This document shows, piece after piece, positions 6,452 to 14,567 of a stretch of DNA of 21,416 bases (its first letter is position 1; each line of letters opens with the position of its first letter). The stretch lies in NCBI GenBank assembly GCA_934631995.1, contig CAKTYF010000025.1, positions 1 to 21,416 of the forward strand. The letters are read 5' to 3'. Both the position numbers and the translations under genes were made by a program. Under the pieces are notes generated by a model that was not told the DNA's origin, did not search any database, and saw nothing but the letters and a program-made list of their open reading frames with translations. The stretch is from an uncultured Eggerthellaceae bacterium (lineage in GTDB: Bacteria; Actinomycetota; Coriobacteriia; Coriobacteriales; Eggerthellaceae).

Positions 6452-6958
6452 TTTGTGGGTGTCAGGGGTGATTCGCGTCACCTGTCACCTGGTAAGGGAT
6501 TGTGCGGTTGCGACCTGCGCAGATGGTGAGTAATACGAAGCGTGCGGTCGGCGCGTGGCGAAACGCCGAGAGGTGCGCCGCGCGGGGTGCATGGTGCACA
6601 GGGCGGGTCAAAACAGAGCAAAAGCGTTCGAAAACCGTTTTTTTCGTATGATTTCGCTCCACCAAAGCGAAAAAGGGGAAAATAGAAAATCACTGCGCGT
6701 TTGCGCTTGTTTGTGCTTGCAGCGGACTTGTGGCAAAGAGCGGTCGGGACACAGGCGACTTGCGGCAGACTTTCAGCTTATAAACTGGTGGTTTGCGACG
6801 TGAGCGGGCAAGAGGTCCATCGTTTAACGTAAGGCCTGGTGCGCAGAGGGCTTGTGGTTCTTTGCGCCGCGACTTTTGCGATATGCGCAGGCTTGCCGTT
6901 GGCCGGAAAGCCGCTGGTGGGTGCAAGAAAAGTGAGAAGAAACAAGAAAGGGTCGTTC
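6452..6958. other. Intergenic region upstream of nagB with several hairpins
   Basis: No gene is supported in these 507 bp. A short hairpin GGTGA...TCACC (6467-6482) follows the upstream stop. Nested stems GGCGC/GCGCC (6550-6554 and 6575-6579) enclose GGCG-AAA-CGCC (6557-6567), and GTGCA-TGG-TGCAC follows (6587-6599). TTTCGCT/AGCGAAA pairs at 6652-6672. A TATAAA at 6779-6784 is a possible -10 for nagB, but without a well-placed -35. Confidence 0.4.
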
Positions 6959-7687
6959 ATGAAGATTATCGTTGACACCCCAGAGGGCATTGCCAAGCAG
7001 GCAGCCGCCATCTACAAGGAACTTTTGGCTGTCAAACCGAATGCCGTTTTGGGATTTGCCACCGGATCCACGCCGCTTGATCTGTATGCCCAGCTCATCG
7101 AAGGGTACAAGGCAGGCGAGCTCAGCTTTAAGGACGTTACGACGTTCAACCTGGATGAATACGTTGGCCTTGAGCCCACGCATGACCAGAGCTATCGGTA
7201 TTTCATGGATACCAACCTGTTCAATCATATTGACCTTGACCCAGAAGCCGTGCATATTCCGAGCGGCATTGACACGTCCGACGATGCGCTGGCGGGTTAC
7301 GACAAGGCTATTGCCGCAGCTGGCGGCGTTGACATGCAGCTGTTGGGCATTGGCTGCAACGGGCACATTGGCTTCAACGAGCCGGGCACGCCGCTTGAGA
7401 GCCTAACGCACGTGGTGGAGCTTACCCAGAACACGCGCGAAGTGAACGCGCGCTTCTTCGAAAGCATTGACGAGGTTCCCACGCACGCAGCCACTATGGG
7501 CATCAAGACTGTGATGAACGCGCGAAAACTCCTGCTCATTGCGCTGGGCGAGTCCAAAGCCGATGCCATCAAGGCAACGGTGGAAGGCCCGGTGTGCGCC
7601 GAATGCCCCGCAAGCGTGCTGCAGCTTCATCCCGATGCGGTGGTCTTCTGCGATGAAGGCGCGGCATCGAAGTTGAGCTGCCGGTAG
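6959..7687 (+). CDS. nagB: Glucosamine-6-phosphate deaminase
   Basis: This 242-residue cytoplasmic enzyme converts glucosamine-6-phosphate to fructose-6-phosphate and ammonia, the last step of amino-sugar catabolism. Visible motifs are GFATGSTPLDLY (32-43, phosphate binding), NLDEYVGL with catalytic-type Asp66, and GIGCNGHIGFNEPG (130-143) with His136 and Glu141. The Asn before GHIGFNEP is usual for Bacillus-type NagB. The length matches the short NagB class without the E. coli allosteric tail. ATG 6959 has an AAAGGG ribosome binding site; the frame is open upstream to 6839, but that stretch lacks NagB similarity. It is followed 138 bp later by glmM, which uses the same substrate. Confidence 0.95.
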   Translation: MKIIVDTPEGIAKQAAAIYKELLAVKPNAVLGFATGSTPLDLYAQLIEGYKAGELSFKDVTTFNLDEYVGLEPTHDQSYRYFMDTNLFNHIDLDPEAVHIPSGIDTSDDALAGYDKAIAAAGGVDMQLLGIGCNGHIGFNEPGTPLESLTHVVELTQNTREVNARFFESIDEVPTHAATMGIKTVMNARKLLLIALGESKADAIKATVEGPVCAECPASVLQLHPDAVVFCDEGAASKLSCR

Positions 7688-7825
7688 GCCTGCGACAAGG
7701 GCTTTTGCGGTTGAGGAGCGACCGCGAGAATAGCTGCTTTTCGCCCGAGGGACGGCGGCGGCAGCCGTAAAACAATAGTTTCCGGCGGTTCGATTGATGC
7801 GGGCCGCCCAACGAAAAGAGGCACA
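7688..7825. other. nagB-glmM intergenic spacer
   Basis: This 138-bp spacer contains GCGGT/ACCGC complementary segments near 7707-7725 without a T-tract, so there is no clear terminator. The two genes could therefore be co-transcribed. No consensus promoter was identified. Confidence 0.3.
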
Positions 7826-9193
7826 ATGGGAAAGTATTTCGGAACCGATGGCTTCCGCGGCGAAGCGAACGTGAACTTGAACGCCGAGCATGCGTTTTTA
7901 GTGGGCCGTTTCTTTGGCGCGCTTGCTGCGAAAAAAGCAGCAGAAGCAGGTGAAGGTGCGCGCGGCAGCATTGTTATTGGCAAGGATACGCGCAGGTCAG
8001 GCGACATGTTTGAGCATGCGCTGGCGGCAGGCATTGTTTCGAGCGGTGCGGACGCGCACCTTTTGGGCGTAGTGACCACCCCCGGTGTTGCCTACATCAC
8101 GCGTACGAATGACTTCGCTTTTGGCATTATGGTTTCTGCAAGCCACAACCCGTATCAGGATAACGGCATTAAGGTGCTCAACTCCAACGGCGAAAAGCTG
8201 GAAGATGCAACGGTGGCCGCGTGCGAAGCCTACCTGGACGGCGACCGCGCGAGCGTTGAGTACGCGCTGCGTTCCGAGATTGGCCGCGTGATTGACGCCA
8301 GCAGCAAGTGCGATGCGTATGCGGAGTTTCTGATTTCGTTGGCGAAGAAGCGCTTCGATGGCTTCAAAGTGGCGCTGGACTGCGCAAACGGCAGCGCGTA
8401 TGCCCTGGGCAAGCGCGTGTTTGAGACGCTGGGCGCGCAGGTCACGGCCATTTCCACCGAGCCGAACGGCGAAAACATCAACGTGAACTGCGGCAGCACC
8501 CATATTGACCAGCTGTGCCAGCTGGTCAAGGATGGCGACTTTGATCTGGGCTTTGCCTACGACGGAGATGCCGACCGCTGCTTGGCGGTTGACGAGAACG
8601 GCAACAGCGTTGACGGCGATCAAATCATGTACGCGTGTGGTCTGCACTTGAAGGACGAAGGCCGTCTGGCAAATAACACCATTGTTACGACCATCATGAG
8701 CAATTTCGGCTTGTTCAAAAAGCTTGATGAGCTGGGCGTTTCTTACGAGAAAACAGCTGTGGGCGACAAGTACGTGTACGAGAACATGTCCGCGAACGGC
8801 CACAGCATTGGCGGCGAACAGTCCGGTCACATCATCTTCCGCGAATTTGCGACCACGGGCGACGGCATTATGACCAGCCTTATGGTTATGGAGGCCGTTA
8901 TGGCTTCGGGAAAAACGTTGGGTCAGCTGGTGGAACCGCTGGTCATTTACCCGCAAGTGCTGAAGAACGTGCGCGTGCACGATAAGGCCACGGCGCGCGC
9001 CGACGAAGCAGTGAAGGCCGCCATTGCAGCCGCCGAGGAATCCCTGGGATCCACGGGCCGCATTCTGGTGCGCGAGAGCGGTACCGAGCCGGTGATCCGC
9101 GTGATGGCGGAAGCCGAAAGCCTGGAGGAATGCGAGAAGCAAGTTGATGCGATTATTGCTGTTATCGCAGATCAAAGGCATGTAGTGCAATAG
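7826..9193 (+). CDS. glmM: Phosphoglucosamine mutase
   Basis: This 455-residue enzyme interconverts glucosamine-6-phosphate and glucosamine-1-phosphate, feeding UDP-GlcNAc and peptidoglycan synthesis. The N-terminus GKYFGTDGFRGEAN is the family signature. The phosphoserine loop is VSASHNPYQDNG, with the active Ser at 106. The magnesium loop is DGDADR at 245-250. The C-terminal phosphate-binding loop is RESGTEPVIRVMAE. The length is typical. AAGAGG lies 4 bases before ATG 7826. It sits between nagB and a GlmU-like transferase, so the cluster appears dedicated to the glucosamine-phosphate branch point. Confidence 0.96.
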   Translation: MGKYFGTDGFRGEANVNLNAEHAFLVGRFFGALAAKKAAEAGEGARGSIVIGKDTRRSGDMFEHALAAGIVSSGADAHLLGVVTTPGVAYITRTNDFAFGIMVSASHNPYQDNGIKVLNSNGEKLEDATVAACEAYLDGDRASVEYALRSEIGRVIDASSKCDAYAEFLISLAKKRFDGFKVALDCANGSAYALGKRVFETLGAQVTAISTEPNGENINVNCGSTHIDQLCQLVKDGDFDLGFAYDGDADRCLAVDENGNSVDGDQIMYACGLHLKDEGRLANNTIVTTIMSNFGLFKKLDELGVSYEKTAVGDKYVYENMSANGHSIGGEQSGHIIFREFATTGDGIMTSLMVMEAVMASGKTLGQLVEPLVIYPQVLKNVRVHDKATARADEAVKAAIAAAEESLGSTGRILVRESGTEPVIRVMAEAESLEECEKQVDAIIAVIADQRHVVQ

Positions 9194-9201
9194 AGTTAAC
9201 G

Positions 9202-9237
9202 GCGGCGCGCGAACGAAAGTCGGGCGCCGCTTCTTTT
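9202..9237 (+). terminator. Intrinsic terminator after glmM
   Basis: GCGGCGC (9202-9208) pairs with GCGCCGC (9224-9230), and TTCTTTT follows. It begins 9 bp after the glmM stop. Confidence 0.7.
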
Positions 9238-9406
9238 AGGAGCGCGGGGCGTTTGAGACTGTGGCGGACGTCCTGGGACAGGTACATGTCCTGAAAGGTG
9301 CGCGTGCTGAGCGGCGTTCGAGCAAGGTGCTTGGGCTGCGTCGCAATCACGCGCGGCAGGACACCACGTGGCAAGACCACAGGAAAACTTGGCGGGAGGA
9401 TATACC

Positions 9407-10075
9407 ATGAAGGCAACTATTTCCGATTTGTACGATTTAACGCATACGATTGCAGCACCCTTGTTGGAGCGCTTTACCTATCCTTGGGACGCGCTGGCGC
9501 ACATCAAGGATTTCATTTTGGAATTAGGCCCCACGCTGCCCGAAGACGAGTTCGACCACCCCGCAGAAGGCGTGTGGATTGCCAAGGACGTTACGGTGTT
9601 CGATAGTGCCTATTTGGGAAGTCCGCTGATCATTGATCACGGCGTTGAAGTGCGTCAATGCGCTTTTCTGCGCTGCCCGGCCATTGTGGGCAAAAACGCC
9701 GTGGTGGGAAATTCCTCTGAGCTGAAGAACGTGATTTTGTTCGATAACGTGCAGGTGCCGCACTTCAACTACGTGGGTGACTCCATTTTGGGGTACTGCG
9801 CGCACACGGGCGCCGGCGCCATTACCAGCAATCTGAAAAGCGATAAAACCCTGGTCACGGTACGGGATCGCAACACGGGCGAGGCTATTGAGACGAACAT
9901 CAAGAAGTTTGGCGCCATGCTGGGCGATCACGTTGAAGTTGGCTGCAACAGCGTTTTGAATCCGGGTACGGTTGTAGGTCCCAACACCATGATTTACCCG
10001 CTGTCGCGCGTGCGCGGTTTTGTGCCTGCGAACAGCATCTACAAGGACGAAAACGACATCGTGGAGAAGCGCTAG
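9407..10075 (+). CDS. GlmU-like left-handed beta-helix sugar-phosphate acyltransferase
   Basis: This 222-residue protein has a short alpha/beta N-terminus and then hexapeptide repeats (about 56-215), as in the C-terminal half of GlmU or archaeal sugar-1-phosphate acetyltransferases. The segment GNSSELKNV then VPHFNYVGDSILG (117-129) aligns with the GlmU acetyltransferase site, retaining the His (119) and Tyr (122). The residue at the GlmU Asn377 position is His133. The nucleotidyltransferase domain of bifunctional GlmU is absent. Its place after nagB and glmM suggests acetylation of glucosamine-1-phosphate, but a different acceptor is possible. The start at ATG 9407 has GGGAGGA six bases upstream. 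Confidence 0.75.
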   Translation: MKATISDLYDLTHTIAAPLLERFTYPWDALAHIKDFILELGPTLPEDEFDHPAEGVWIAKDVTVFDSAYLGSPLIIDHGVEVRQCAFLRCPAIVGKNAVVGNSSELKNVILFDNVQVPHFNYVGDSILGYCAHTGAGAITSNLKSDKTLVTVRDRNTGEAIETNIKKFGAMLGDHVEVGCNSVLNPGTVVGPNTMIYPLSRVRGFVPANSIYKDENDIVEKR

Positions 10076-10150
10076 GGGGATGCGCTCTAGCGCGTCATTT
10101 CCGACAACTTCACAATAAGCCTTGCAGTAAGCCCTGCAGCACCAAAAAAG

Positions 10151-10186
10151 AGACCCCTTCTGCATAAAAGCGGAAGGGGTCTTTTG
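10151..10186. terminator. Bidirectional terminator between convergent genes
   Basis: GACCCCTTC at 10152-10160 pairs with GAAGGGGTC at 10173-10181, extended inward by CTGC/GCGG pairs around a short ATAAAA loop. An A-run lies on the left and CTTTT on the right, so it can terminate the + gene ending at 10075 and the minus gene ending at 10337. Confidence 0.8.
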
Positions 10187-10289
10187 CGCGCGCAAAAGGA
10201 AGGGTAGAAGCGCGCGCGGACGGCGCACGGCGCGCACGGAAAACGTGAGATACGGGCGCGAGACACGCACGGAAACCTTGCATCCGCAC

Positions 10290-10327
10290 GGGACCGGCGT
10301 CTTGAAAGCGGGGTGCGCGCCGGTCCC
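10290..10327 (-). terminator. GC-rich hairpin downstream of the putP stop
   Basis: GGGACCGGCG (10290-10299) and CGCCGGTCCC (10318-10327) are perfect 10-bp complements lying 9 bp beyond the minus-strand stop. No T-tract follows on the minus strand, so it may protect or pause rather than terminate; the stronger terminator lies at 10151-10186. Confidence 0.45.
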
Positions 10328-10336
10328 TTCTGCACG

Positions 10337-11800
10337 CTAATCCTCGTAGGCCATGGCCTTGTCGAACAGCTCTTCGACGTCTTTACCCGGGGCCGGCGTG
10401 GCCTTTGCAACAATAACTGCCACGATAAGACCCACCACAAAGCCCGGCAGAAGCTCGTAGAGGCCCGTAGGAGCCGTAAGGAAGGCCAACCATAGGATAT
10501 CTACCGCGCCGCCCGCAATAATGCCTGAAATGGCGCCTGCGTAGTTGAATCGCTTCCAGAACAGGCTCAAGATGATGGCCGGGCCGAACGCCGCGCCAAA
10601 GATTGCCCACGCGTTGGAAACCAGGCTCATAATGGTGCCGGAATCGGGGTTGGCGGCAATGATTACCGCAATGATGGAGATCAGGATAACGGCGCAGCGG
10701 CTCATCCAGAACATCTCTTTTTCGCTGGCTTCGCCCTTGCGCACGATGGGCTTGTACACGTCGGCAGCCAGGGAGGACGCGGCGGACAGCATTTGCGCAG
10801 ATGCGGTGGACATGGACGCGGCCAGAATGGCGGCCAGCAAGATGCCGGAGATAACGGCGGGGAAGATTGCGCGTACCATCAGGATAAACACCAGGGAGTT
10901 CACTTCAATGGAGTGGTCGTAACCCAAGAACGAGCGGCCCACGATGCCAATGAACGCGGCGAAGATGACAATGAGCACGGTCCAGGTGATGCCGATGGTG
11001 GCGGACTTCTTCATTTCCTTTTGCGAGCGCAGGCTCATGAAGCGCACAATGATGTGCGGCATACCGAAGTAGCCCAGGCCCCACGCCAGGCCGCTCAGGA
11101 TGTCTTGCCACGACGTGAGAATGGTGAAATACCCTTCCGGATACCCTGCACCCACGCCCACGGAATCCATCATGAACAGGGCAAATATGGGAGCGAGCAT
11201 CATGGCGCCCAGCATAAGCAGACCCTGGAAGAAGTCGGTCCAGCAGCTAGCTTTGAAGCCGCCCATGAACACGTAGCCAATGGTGATAAGCGCCGCAACG
11301 TACATGGCAACGTTCGCATCGATGCCGGCCACGGTGTTAAACAGCGTGCCGCACGCCTTGATGGAGCTTGCCGCGTACACGGTGTAGGCTACCAGGAAGA
11401 TGATGGCGCACACGACCTGCAGCGATTTGCTGGAGCTTTTGAAGCGGTTTGTAAGGTACTGCGGGATGGTGATGGAGTCATCGGCCACAATCGAGAATTT
11501 GCGCAGGCGCGGAGCCTCGAAAATCCAGCTGATGGCGTAGCCGATTGCCAGGCCCACGGGAATCCAAATTTGTCCCATGCCCAGTGCATAAATGCTGGCT
11601 GGAAGGCCCATAAGCACCCATGCGCTCATGTCGGCGGTGCCGGCGGAAAGCGCGGTGACAAACGGTCCCATTTCGCGGCCGCCCAGGAAGTATTCCTTCT
11701 CGCCGCCGGTTTTTGATTTCACGAAGAAGAACACACCAATGCCCAGCATGCACAGCAAGTACACGACGAACACGATGAGCTCAACGGTCGAGCGTTCCAT
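10337..11800 (-). CDS. putP: Sodium/proline symporter
   Basis: This 487-residue integral membrane protein of the sodium:solute symporter family has about 13 hydrophobic segments. The PutP-like features are EYFLGGREMGPFVTALSAG near residue 36, DMSAWVLMGLPASIYALG (57-74), the MGGFKASCWTDFFQG loop and AAILAASMSTASAQ, part of the sodium site. The family couples sodium entry to proline uptake; a close analogue substrate cannot be excluded. Translation starts at ATG 11800 after AGAGGG on the minus strand. It is divergent from the LysR gene, which probably regulates it. Confidence 0.9.
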   Translation of the reverse strand: MERSTVELIVFVVYLLCMLGIGVFFFVKSKTGGEKEYFLGGREMGPFVTALSAGTADMSAWVLMGLPASIYALGMGQIWIPVGLAIGYAISWIFEAPRLRKFSIVADDSITIPQYLTNRFKSSSKSLQVVCAIIFLVAYTVYAASSIKACGTLFNTVAGIDANVAMYVAALITIGYVFMGGFKASCWTDFFQGLLMLGAMMLAPIFALFMMDSVGVGAGYPEGYFTILTSWQDILSGLAWGLGYFGMPHIIVRFMSLRSQKEMKKSATIGITWTVLIVIFAAFIGIVGRSFLGYDHSIEVNSLVFILMVRAIFPAVISGILLAAILAASMSTASAQMLSAASSLAADVYKPIVRKGEASEKEMFWMSRCAVILISIIAVIIAANPDSGTIMSLVSNAWAIFGAAFGPAIILSLFWKRFNYAGAISGIIAGGAVDILWLAFLTAPTGLYELLPGFVVGLIVAVIVAKATPAPGKDVEELFDKAMAYED

Positions 11801-12163
11801 AAACGTTTCCCTCTCTTTGTTTCTCGCTTTGAGGTGAAGGTGCCGTGCGCGTGTGCTACGAGACTACGCGACCTGCGGTTTGTTTGCTGCTTGCCCGCCG
11901 CTTGCGCGGTGCTCGCGGCCTGTTCGTGCGGGGGTGCGCATGTTGCTTGCGGCCTGCCTGCGCGCTGCTCGCGGCCAGTCCGCATGCCTCCTTGCACGTC
12001 GCTTGCGTGGACGCCTTCGCCTGCTTTTTTCAACCGTGCCATTGTTTCACAACGTGAATCATTACAAAAGTGAGTATATTGCAGGATAAGTATTACAATT
12101 TGTAATGTTATCGTTTGAGGTGCGCTATGCAGGGCGTGCACAAGGCGTTTATGGAGGCGTGAT
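11801..12163. promoter_or_regulatory. Divergent putP-lysR control region
   Basis: The 363-bp region has two parts. The GC-rich part (11830-12020) has an imperfect ~20-bp direct repeat at 11902-11921 and 11958-11977. The AT-richer part carries the operator-like palindromes TTCAC-AAC-GTGAA (12046-12058) and ATTACAA-T-TTGTAAT (12092-12106). An extra ATTACAA half-site at 12061-12067 lies 31 bp (about three helical turns) from the full site. This is the layout expected of a LysR-type regulator binding and activation site. Confidence 0.6.
12127..12162 (+). CDS. Possible 11-codon leader ORF before the LysR gene
   Basis: ATG 12127 to TGA 12160-12162 encodes MQGVHKAFMEA. It contains the lysR ribosome binding site and ends one base before the TTG start, so reinitiation coupling is possible. 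An 11-codon ORF can occur by chance and no ribosome binding site for it was recognised. Confidence 0.2.
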   Translation: MQGVHKAFMEA

Positions 12164-13036
12164 TTGGAAGCAAATTTGCAGAAGTACCAGGCATTTGTTG
12201 CCACGGTAGAGTGTGGCTCGTTCACGAAGGCGTCTGAAGCGCTGCATTATTCTCAGAGCGGCGTGAGCCGAATGATTTCCGATCTTGAGCAGGAGTGGTC
12301 GGTAAATCTCCTTGAGCGGCATAAGGGCGGCGTGCGGCTGACAACCGACGGCGCACGCATTTTGCCATACGCGAAGAGCTTGTGCGCGGAATACGAGAAA
12401 CTGCTGGTGGCAGTCGATGAGGTGCGCGGATTGCAGTCGGGTCTCATTCGCATTGCAACGTTTTCGAGTGGCGCAAGTCAGTGGCTCCCCAACATCATCA
12501 AGGATTTTCAGGCCACGTATCCGAACATTGCATACGAGATCTTGCTGGGCGATTACACGGAAATCGAGCACTGGATTATGGAAGGGCGCGTGGACTGCGG
12601 GTTTATTCCGCTACCGGTGCACGAGTCGCTTGAGACGGTGTTTTTGGAGCGCGACCAGATGATGGCGGTGCTGCCAAAAGAACATCCGCTTGCCGCTGAA
12701 CAGGCGTTTCCCTTAGAGGCGCTTGAGGATGAGCCGTTTATGATCCTGGAAAAAGGCGCCGGTGCCGAGGTTGATGCCATTCTAAAACAGCGTGGCGTGC
12801 GTCCGCGCGTGAACTTTACCACTTGGGATGATTACGCGATTATGGCCATGGTGGAAAAGGGGTTGGGCATTAGCATTTTGACGGAGATGATCATGCGTCG
12901 CTGCCCTTATAACGTGGTGGCGTTGCCGCTGGATAAACCGGTGTATCGCGACATCTGCCTGGCGTTTCGCGGAAAGGATCGCTCGTCGTTGGCGTTGCAG
13001 CGCTTTATTGAGTACCTGCCTCATCGCGAGCTGTAG
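12164..13036 (+). CDS. LysR-family transcriptional regulator
   Basis: This 290-residue regulator has an N-terminal winged helix-turn-helix (residues about 4-62: FTKASEALHYSQSGVSRMIS, then LLERHKGGVRLTTDG). A substrate-binding domain of two Rossmann-like lobes follows (about 90-288; starting LIRIATFSSGASQWLP). TTG 12164 is the start, with GGAGG six bases upstream. It is transcribed divergently from putP across a palindrome-rich region. The effector is unknown; proline or a related amino acid is a guess from context. Confidence 0.9.
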   Translation: MEANLQKYQAFVATVECGSFTKASEALHYSQSGVSRMISDLEQEWSVNLLERHKGGVRLTTDGARILPYAKSLCAEYEKLLVAVDEVRGLQSGLIRIATFSSGASQWLPNIIKDFQATYPNIAYEILLGDYTEIEHWIMEGRVDCGFIPLPVHESLETVFLERDQMMAVLPKEHPLAAEQAFPLEALEDEPFMILEKGAGAEVDAILKQRGVRPRVNFTTWDDYAIMAMVEKGLGISILTEMIMRRCPYNVVALPLDKPVYRDICLAFRGKDRSSLALQRFIEYLPHREL

Positions 13037-13040
13037 GGCA

Positions 13041-13261
13041 TGTTGTTGGAAAAAGGGGTCTAAATTCGAAGTTGTGGTAGGTTAGAAGTAGGTCAAAAAA
13101 CGATAGCGTTCATATCCATTTTTGTACTGCGCTTTGACCTGGGGTTATTGTAGTCAGTGTGTTTGAGAAAAAACGTCAGCCTTTCGAAATGCTCTCATTT
13201 TCGCCTTTGACCTACTTCCAACTTGATGCAACTTCGAATTTTAGGGCTGTTTTGCAACAAC
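13041..13261. mobile_element. MITE-like inverted-repeat element, copy 2
   Basis: This ~221-bp element has the same block architecture as the element at 3733-3967. Left-arm blocks are GTTGTTG (13042), AAATTCGAAGTTG (13062-13074), a 4-base gap, and AGGTTAGAAGTAGGTC (13079-13094). Right-arm blocks are the inverted GACCTACTTCCAACTT (13209-13224), a 4-base gap, CAACTTCGAATTTT (13229-13242) and CAACAAC (13255-13261). The 114-bp core is unrelated to that of copy 1. It lies between two co-directional genes, with no transposase gene inside. Confidence 0.65.
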
Positions 13262-13298
13262 TTGGCGCTATGCGTCGGTCGGATAGGGCGGCAATGGC

Positions 13299-13304
13299 TA
13301 TAAT
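13299..13304 (+). promoter_or_regulatory. Consensus -10 upstream of the EamA transporter gene
   Basis: TATAAT sits between the inverted-repeat element and the transporter gene, 112 bp before ATG 13416. The -35 region is not recognisable. Confidence 0.4.
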
Positions 13305-13415
13305 GCGCCTGCGTGGAGATTATTACTTGCGGTTTTGCTTGGCGTGCTTGCGGGCTGAGCTGATTTTGGCCGGCACGCGCGATTTGTTCGATGATTTGAG
13401 GGTTCAAGGGTTTTG

Positions 13416-14378
13416 ATGAGTTCTGCTAAAGGGCATATTCTTGCGTTGATGACGGTTGCCATCTGGGGTCTGACGTTTGTGTCCACGAAAGTGCTTCTGG
13501 AAAGCTTTTTGCCTGTTGAAATTCTGTTTCTGCGTTTTCTGCTGGGGTTTGTGGCATTATGCCTGATGAGCCCACATGTGCTGCGCTTAAGGGAACGTCG
13601 CCATGAGCTGTATTTCATTGCGGCGGGTGCTACGGGAACGTTTCTGTATTACCTGCTGGAGAATATTGCGCTTACGTATGCGGGTGCGGGCAATATCGGT
13701 GTGACGGTTTCTACGGCGCCCCTGTTTACGGCAATGATTGCAACGGCGCTTGGACGCGAACGCGCGCTTACGCCGCTGTTCGTTGTTGGCTTTCTGGTGG
13801 CCATGGCGGGCATCGTGCTTATCAGCGGCCAGGACGTCAGTACGGCGCAGGCAGGTTTTGGCGACGTGTTGGCCATTGCTGCCGCCGTAGTTTGGGCGAT
13901 TTACTCAAATGTGCTGGTGACCTTAGGAAATGCTGGTTATGAAACCGTCCCCATGACGAAACGTATCTTTGCATGGGGACTGTTGTTTATCGCTATTTCG
14001 TGTCCGTTTTTTGGTGCCGATGTTTCGCATCTTTCGAATTTGACCGATCTGGTTAACGTGGGCAATTTATTGTTTCTGGGACTTGCGGCATGTGCGATAT
14101 GCTTTGTGACCTGGGGAATGTCGATAAAGCTTTTGGGCGCAAGCACAGCAAGTACTTATATTTACCTGTCGCCCGTGATTACGGTGGTGGCCTCGGCCAT
14201 CGTTTTAGGCGAAGCGCTTACACCGCTGGTTATTCTGGGCATTGCGCTGGTGTTGGGTGGACTCCTTCTTTCGTCGGGACCAAGGCGTAAGGCGAAAGAG
14301 GCGGGCGGTTCTGGTGGGGAAGCGGTTGCGAAATCGGCGACGAATCCGACGTCTGAATCCACTATGGAAGTTGAGTAA
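13416..14378 (+). CDS. EamA-family drug/metabolite transporter
   Basis: This 320-residue membrane protein has about ten hydrophobic segments and two tandem EamA repeats. The first opens AVATIWGLTFV-like (LMTVAIWGLTFVSTKVLL), and the second begins near residue 150 with DVLAIAAAVVWAIYSNVLV. The last ~35 residues form a hydrophilic basic/Ser tail. The family exports amino acids, nucleotides or drugs; the substrate is unknown. ATG 13416 is preferred, with AAGGG five bases before; a TTG lies directly upstream of it. Confidence 0.85.
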   Translation: MSSAKGHILALMTVAIWGLTFVSTKVLLESFLPVEILFLRFLLGFVALCLMSPHVLRLRERRHELYFIAAGATGTFLYYLLENIALTYAGAGNIGVTVSTAPLFTAMIATALGRERALTPLFVVGFLVAMAGIVLISGQDVSTAQAGFGDVLAIAAAVVWAIYSNVLVTLGNAGYETVPMTKRIFAWGLLFIAISCPFFGADVSHLSNLTDLVNVGNLLFLGLAACAICFVTWGMSIKLLGASTASTYIYLSPVITVVASAIVLGEALTPLVILGIALVLGGLLLSSGPRRKAKEAGGSGGEAVAKSATNPTSESTMEVE

Positions 14379-14460
14379 GCGTCCGAGCTGAAGCGGGATT
14401 TCTGTGCGCAAGTGATGGTTCGTGCGTGGTTTGAGGGACCGGACGCCCTTTTGTTTTTTT
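14379..14460 (+). terminator. Terminator-like segment after the EamA gene
   Basis: GCGTCCG (14379-14385), directly after the stop, is complementary to CGGACGC (14440-14446), which is followed by CCTTTTGTTTTTTTC. The stem would enclose a long ~54-nt loop. A smaller AGGG/CCCT stem near the T-tract is an alternative. The T-rich tail supports termination here. Confidence 0.5.
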
Positions 14461-14484
14461 CTTTCGGATGATGTGAAGGACGCT

Positions 14485-14511
14485 TTGACAAAAGCGCTTG
14501 CTAAGTATCAT
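14485..14511 (+). promoter_or_regulatory. Promoter candidate for the GH25 gene
   Basis: A perfect -35 TTGACA (14485-14490) is followed by TATCAT at 14506-14511, with a shorter than ideal 15-bp spacer. It lies about 57 bp before the ATG at 14568. Confidence 0.45.
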
Positions 14512-14567
14512 GGCAAAATAAAAATGCATATTTGCGTATGCAGATGAACTGCGAAAAGAGGTTTCGA

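Noticed and set aside
6570..6580. AGGTGCGCCG match to part of a guanidine-III riboswitch
   Set aside because: It is a short match only; the pseudoknot partner strands are absent.
7997..9190. Minus-strand open frame (397 codons) opposite glmM
   Set aside because: It mirrors glmM codons; the + strand has complete family motifs.
10793..11716. + strand open frame opposite putP
   Set aside because: It is a His/Gly/Asp-rich translation without a domain, antisense to a confident transporter.
13159..13416. 85-codon open frame spanning the right arm of the inverted-repeat element
   Set aside because: It shares a TYFQ-like peptide with a minus frame in copy 1 (3613-3840), but only because both read the same repeat DNA. 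There is no ribosome binding site or domain.
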